Assembly: GCA_027319585.1 (NCBI GenBank)
Contig: DAHVMY010000004.1
Span: forward strand, 1-64,000
Source: AG-12 sp027319585
GTDB taxonomy: Bacteria > Chloroflexota > Dormibacteria > Aeolococcales > Bog-877
DNA: 64,000 nt
Direction: 5' to 3'
Both the position numbers and the translations under genes were made by a program. Below, piece after piece: positions 60,311-64,000 of the stretch. The notes beneath the pieces are model-generated. The model saw only the letters and a list, made by a program, of their open reading frames with translations, did not search any database and was not told where the DNA came from. Numbering within the stretch: position 1 is the first letter of the stretch; each line of letters begins with the position of its first letter.

Positions 60311-62041
60311 ATGAGCGCAACCGCCCTGCTTGGCTTCGAAGACCGACCCGTCGAGCCCGCCCGCGCTAGCCGCTGCGGCGCGGAGATCCTTCTGCAGGCA
60401 CTGGAAGCCGAGGGGGTCGAGGTCATCTTCGGGCTGCCGGGAGGCGCCAACCTGCCGATCTACCAGCACCTGCCCAGCTCACCGATCCGGCACATCCTGG
60501 TTCGCCACGAGCAGGGGGCGGCGCACATGGCCGACGGCTACGCTCGTACCAGCGGCCGGGTGGGAGTCTGTCTGGCGACCTCGGGACCCGGGGCCCTCAA
60601 CCTGGTGACCGGGTTGGCGACCGCGCACTTCGACTCCGTGCCCGTGGTGGCGATCACGGGGCAGGTCGCCACCGCCACGATCGGCACCGACGCCTTCCAG
60701 GAGTCGGACGTCATCGGCTCGACCATGTCGGTCACCAAGCACAGCTACCAGGTGCAGGACGCGCGCGACCTCTACGCGGTGGTCCGCGAAGCCTTCCAGG
60801 TGGCGCGCACCGGCAGACCCGGGGCGGTCTTGATCGACGTGCCCAAGGACGTGCAGCAACAGGTGGTCGAGGGCGACTCGGCGGAGATCACCCGGCTTCG
60901 ACCCCACCGGGAGCCTCCTCCTCCCGCCCCGGAGCTGCTCGACCGGGCGGCCCAGTGGCTGGCGGGGGCCCACCGGCCCGTGATTCTGGCGGGCAGGGGG
61001 GTAGCGATCTCCCGAGCCGAGGCGGCGCTGCTCGAGCTCGCCCAGCAGATCGACGCACCTGTGGGGACCACGCTGCTCGGCACCGGGGTCTTCCCGGCCG
61101 ACCATCCCCTCGCCCTGGGGCTGGTCGGGTTCATGGGGACCGGGTACTGCAATCTGGCGGTGAGCAACTGCGATTCCCTCCTGATGGTGGGCATGCGCGC
61201 GGACGACCGGGTCACCTGCCGGCTGGATCAGTTCGCGCCACGCGCGCGCCACATCATCCACGTGAACATCGACCCGGCCGAGCTGGGCAAGACCGTCGCC
61301 GCAGACTGCCAGATCGCCGCCGACGCAACCTGGACCATTCGCGCCCTGGCTGGGAGAGTGCCGCCGCGCCGGCACCCCCGATGGCGCGCCCAGATCCGGG
61401 CCTGGCGTGATCGCCACCCCTTGCGATACCCGAACAACGGCAAGCTCCAGCCCCAGGAGGTCCTGGCCGCCTGCTACGCCCGCCGCCACCCGTCCGACGT
61501 CGTGGTGGCGGACGTCGGGCTGAACCAAATCTGGGCCGCCACGGCCTGGACCGGTGACCGGGCGGGCACCTTCCTCAACTCCGGTGGCGCGGGCACCATG
61601 GGCTTCGCCCTCCCGGCCGCGCTCGGGGCGCAGGCGGCCGCCCCCGACCGCAGGGTCTGGGCAATCTGCGGCGAGGGGGGCTTCGTCATGACCCTGCAGG
61701 AGCTGGCGACGGCCGTGGAGGCGCGGTTGCCGGTCAAGGTGGTGATCCTCAACAACGGCCAGCTCGGCATGGTGCGCCAGTTCCAGGACGACTTCTACGG
61801 CGGCATCCGCTCCGCGGTCGCCCATTCGGTCGTTCCCGACTTCCGGCTGTTGGCCTCCGCCTTCGGCTGCTTCAGCGCCACCGTGACCTGCAGCGGCGAG
61901 CTGGACGACGCCCTCGGCTCAGCGCTCGAACACCCGGGACCGGCGCTGGTCGAGTGCCGGATCGACCCCGAGGCCGGCGTGTACCCCATAGTCCCCTTCG
62001 GCAAAGGTCTTGCCGGTTTCGTGGAGTGCCCGGTCGGGTGA
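60311..62041 (+). CDS. ilvB: acetolactate synthase large subunit
   Basis: A 576-residue thiamine diphosphate enzyme. The catalytic Glu is in RHEQGAAHMADGYAR. The GDG-type metal motif reads CGEGGFVMTLQELAT, with Glu455 instead of the usual Asp. Three domains are of normal length; GLPGGANLPIYQ and ILNNGQLGMVRQFQ are typical. Stop overlaps ilvN by 4 bases. Confidence 0.93.
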   Translation: MSATALLGFEDRPVEPARASRCGAEILLQALEAEGVEVIFGLPGGANLPIYQHLPSSPIRHILVRHEQGAAHMADGYARTSGRVGVCLATSGPGALNLVTGLATAHFDSVPVVAITGQVATATIGTDAFQESDVIGSTMSVTKHSYQVQDARDLYAVVREAFQVARTGRPGAVLIDVPKDVQQQVVEGDSAEITRLRPHREPPPPAPELLDRAAQWLAGAHRPVILAGRGVAISRAEAALLELAQQIDAPVGTTLLGTGVFPADHPLALGLVGFMGTGYCNLAVSNCDSLLMVGMRADDRVTCRLDQFAPRARHIIHVNIDPAELGKTVAADCQIAADATWTIRALAGRVPPRRHPRWRAQIRAWRDRHPLRYPNNGKLQPQEVLAACYARRHPSDVVVADVGLNQIWAATAWTGDRAGTFLNSGGAGTMGFALPAALGAQAAAPDRRVWAICGEGGFVMTLQELATAVEARLPVKVVILNNGQLGMVRQFQDDFYGGIRSAVAHSVVPDFRLLASAFGCFSATVTCSGELDDALGSALEHPGPALVECRIDPEAGVYPIVPFGKGLAGFVECPVG

Positions 62042-62612
62042 CTTCATGCAATTCGGACCAGTGCCGTCCCACCTCCTTGGCGGCGAACCCCAGCCAGCCG
62101 TGGCGGCTGGTCATGGTCCAGGCCGAGGACCGCAGCGGGATCCTGCAGCGGGTCACCAACTGCCTTGCCCGCCGCGGCTTCCAGCTGTTCAGCTGCACGG
62201 TTGGCCAGGGTCCGACGGACGGCCTGCTCACTCTCTGGCTGCGGGTCGGGACCGGCCCGCAGCCAGTGGACCAGGTCACCAAGCAGCTCGCCAAGCTCAT
62301 CGACGTGGTCAGCGTCGAGGACATGACCGCGCGGGCGCCGGTGCAATGGACGACCGCGCTGGTGGAGATTCGGCGAAGTGGTGACGAGCACGACCTTGAG
62401 GCGGCGCTGAACCACCCCGGGGTCCAGGTCGTGCGCCATCTCGAGAGCTCGGTGCTGGCGGCGATCGGCGGCCCGCCGGAGCAGGTCGAGGAGATCCTGG
62501 CCCGCATTCGCCGGCTGCCGGTCATCGACTGGGTGGTGGGACGCCCGCTGGCGCTTGGGGAACACCGGGCGGTGGCGAGCGCCGCGCCGAGCAATCAAGT
62601 GATGAGTGGGAG

Positions 62613-62616
<4 letters not shown>
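62038..62616 (+). CDS. ilvN: acetolactate synthase regulatory subunit
   Basis: A 192-residue protein whose first ACT domain (~22-100, LVMVQAEDRSGILQRVTNCLARRGF) binds valine for feedback. A second alpha/beta domain follows. The GTG start overlaps the ilvB stop (GTGA). The frame is open upstream; this overlap and the start of the ACT domain decide it. Confidence 0.92.
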
Positions 62617-63679
<1,063 letters not shown>

Positions 63680-63683
<4 letters not shown>

Positions 63684-64000
63684 GCACCGACCGCGGCACC
63701 TCCGCCGGGCTCGACAACGCGTCGAGCCCGGCCATCGTGGATGTGGTCCAGTTCTTCGACACCACCCTGCGCGACGGCGAGCAGGCTCCGGGGGCGACCC
63801 TGCACCTGGAGGACAAGGTGGCGGTCGCGCATCAGCTGGCGCGGCTGCGCGTTGACGTGATAGAAGCCGGTTTCCCGGCCTCCTCGCCCGGGGACTTTGA
63901 GGCGGTCCAGCGGATCGCCAGAGAGGTGGAGGGGCCCGCGGTCACGGGTTTGGCCCGGGCCCATCGCGGGGACATACTCGCGGTCCACCAAGCGGTGCGG
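63680..64000 (+). CDS. leuA: 2-isopropylmalate synthase-like protein (partial, cut by window edge)
   Basis: 107 residues of the HMGL-like domain: FFDTTLRDGEQAPGATLHLEDKVAVA (the Asp/Thr metal-binding start) and VDVIEAGFPASSPGDFEAV. ATG overlaps the ilvC stop (ATGA). The N-terminal ~20 residues and spacing fit 2-isopropylmalate synthase; citramalate or homocitrate synthase cannot be excluded from this part. Confidence 0.85.

Overview
This is a gene-dense, very GC-rich bacterial chromosome segment with many GTG and TTG starts. Genes either have GGAGG-type ribosome binding sites or a -10 box only 6-10 bases before the start codon. The gene content (F420 genes cofD/cofC/cofE, a HemQ-type heme protein, ThyX, glutamyl-tRNA route heme genes, TatA/TatC, an attenuated ilv operon, an LmbE/MshB-like deacetylase) fits a Terrabacteria lineage such as Actinobacteriota, Chloroflexota or Dormibacterota. 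The phylum is an inference; there is no rRNA in the window.

Layout. 1-8.5 kb: a partial XRE regulator, tRNA-Cys, enoyl-CoA hydratase, Lrp regulator, EamA exporter, LmbE deacetylase, aldose epimerase, HAD phosphatase, M18 aminopeptidase, isocitrate dehydrogenase and tRNA-Pro. 8.5-17 kb: one long minus-strand run hemA-hemC-hemD-hemB-cyclophilin-hemL-tatA-tatC-rph-rdgB, mostly joined by 1-4 base overlaps. 17-26.4 kb: an exonuclease, prfA, rpmE, pyrG coupled to a radical SAM protein, an MBL-fold pseudo-enzyme, a GNAT/HtrA-like pair and malic enzyme. 26.5-36 kb: sulfurtransferase, an SCO-TlpA fusion, a lipoprotein HtrA protease, FabG, small membrane proteins, GtrA and a polysaccharide ABC exporter. 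36-49.8 kb: moaD/moaE, cofE/cofC/cofD, an A-type Fe-S carrier, a molybdenum oxidoreductase, VOC protein, thyX, hemQ, zinc ribbon, M20 hydrolase, MOSC protein, a second A-type carrier, CnoX-like thioredoxin, cold shock protein, transglycosylase and galE.

50-53.4 kb is an accessory island beside tRNA-Phe. It holds a truncated integrase, a truncated phospholipase D-like gene, a PIN/antitoxin pair bracketed by two ~88 bp direct repeats, an XRE plus nucleotidyltransferase pair with a palindromic operator over its start codon, and an HU-like gene. 53.4-57.2 kb holds a fused molybdenum hydroxylase and a lactonase-like MBL protein. 57.2-64 kb is amino-acid biosynthesis: pheA, ilvD and, divergently, an ilv operon (leader peptide, terminator, small ORF, ilvB, ilvN, ilvC, and a leuA-like gene cut by the window edge).

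Functional links. The cof genes supply F420. moaD/moaE supply molybdopterin that the sulfite-oxidase-like enzyme and the fused hydroxylase could use, and the two A-type carriers could serve Fe-S enzymes such as IlvD, the radical SAM protein and the hydroxylase. Two proteins look like catalytically dead family members (HtrA-like and MBL-like).
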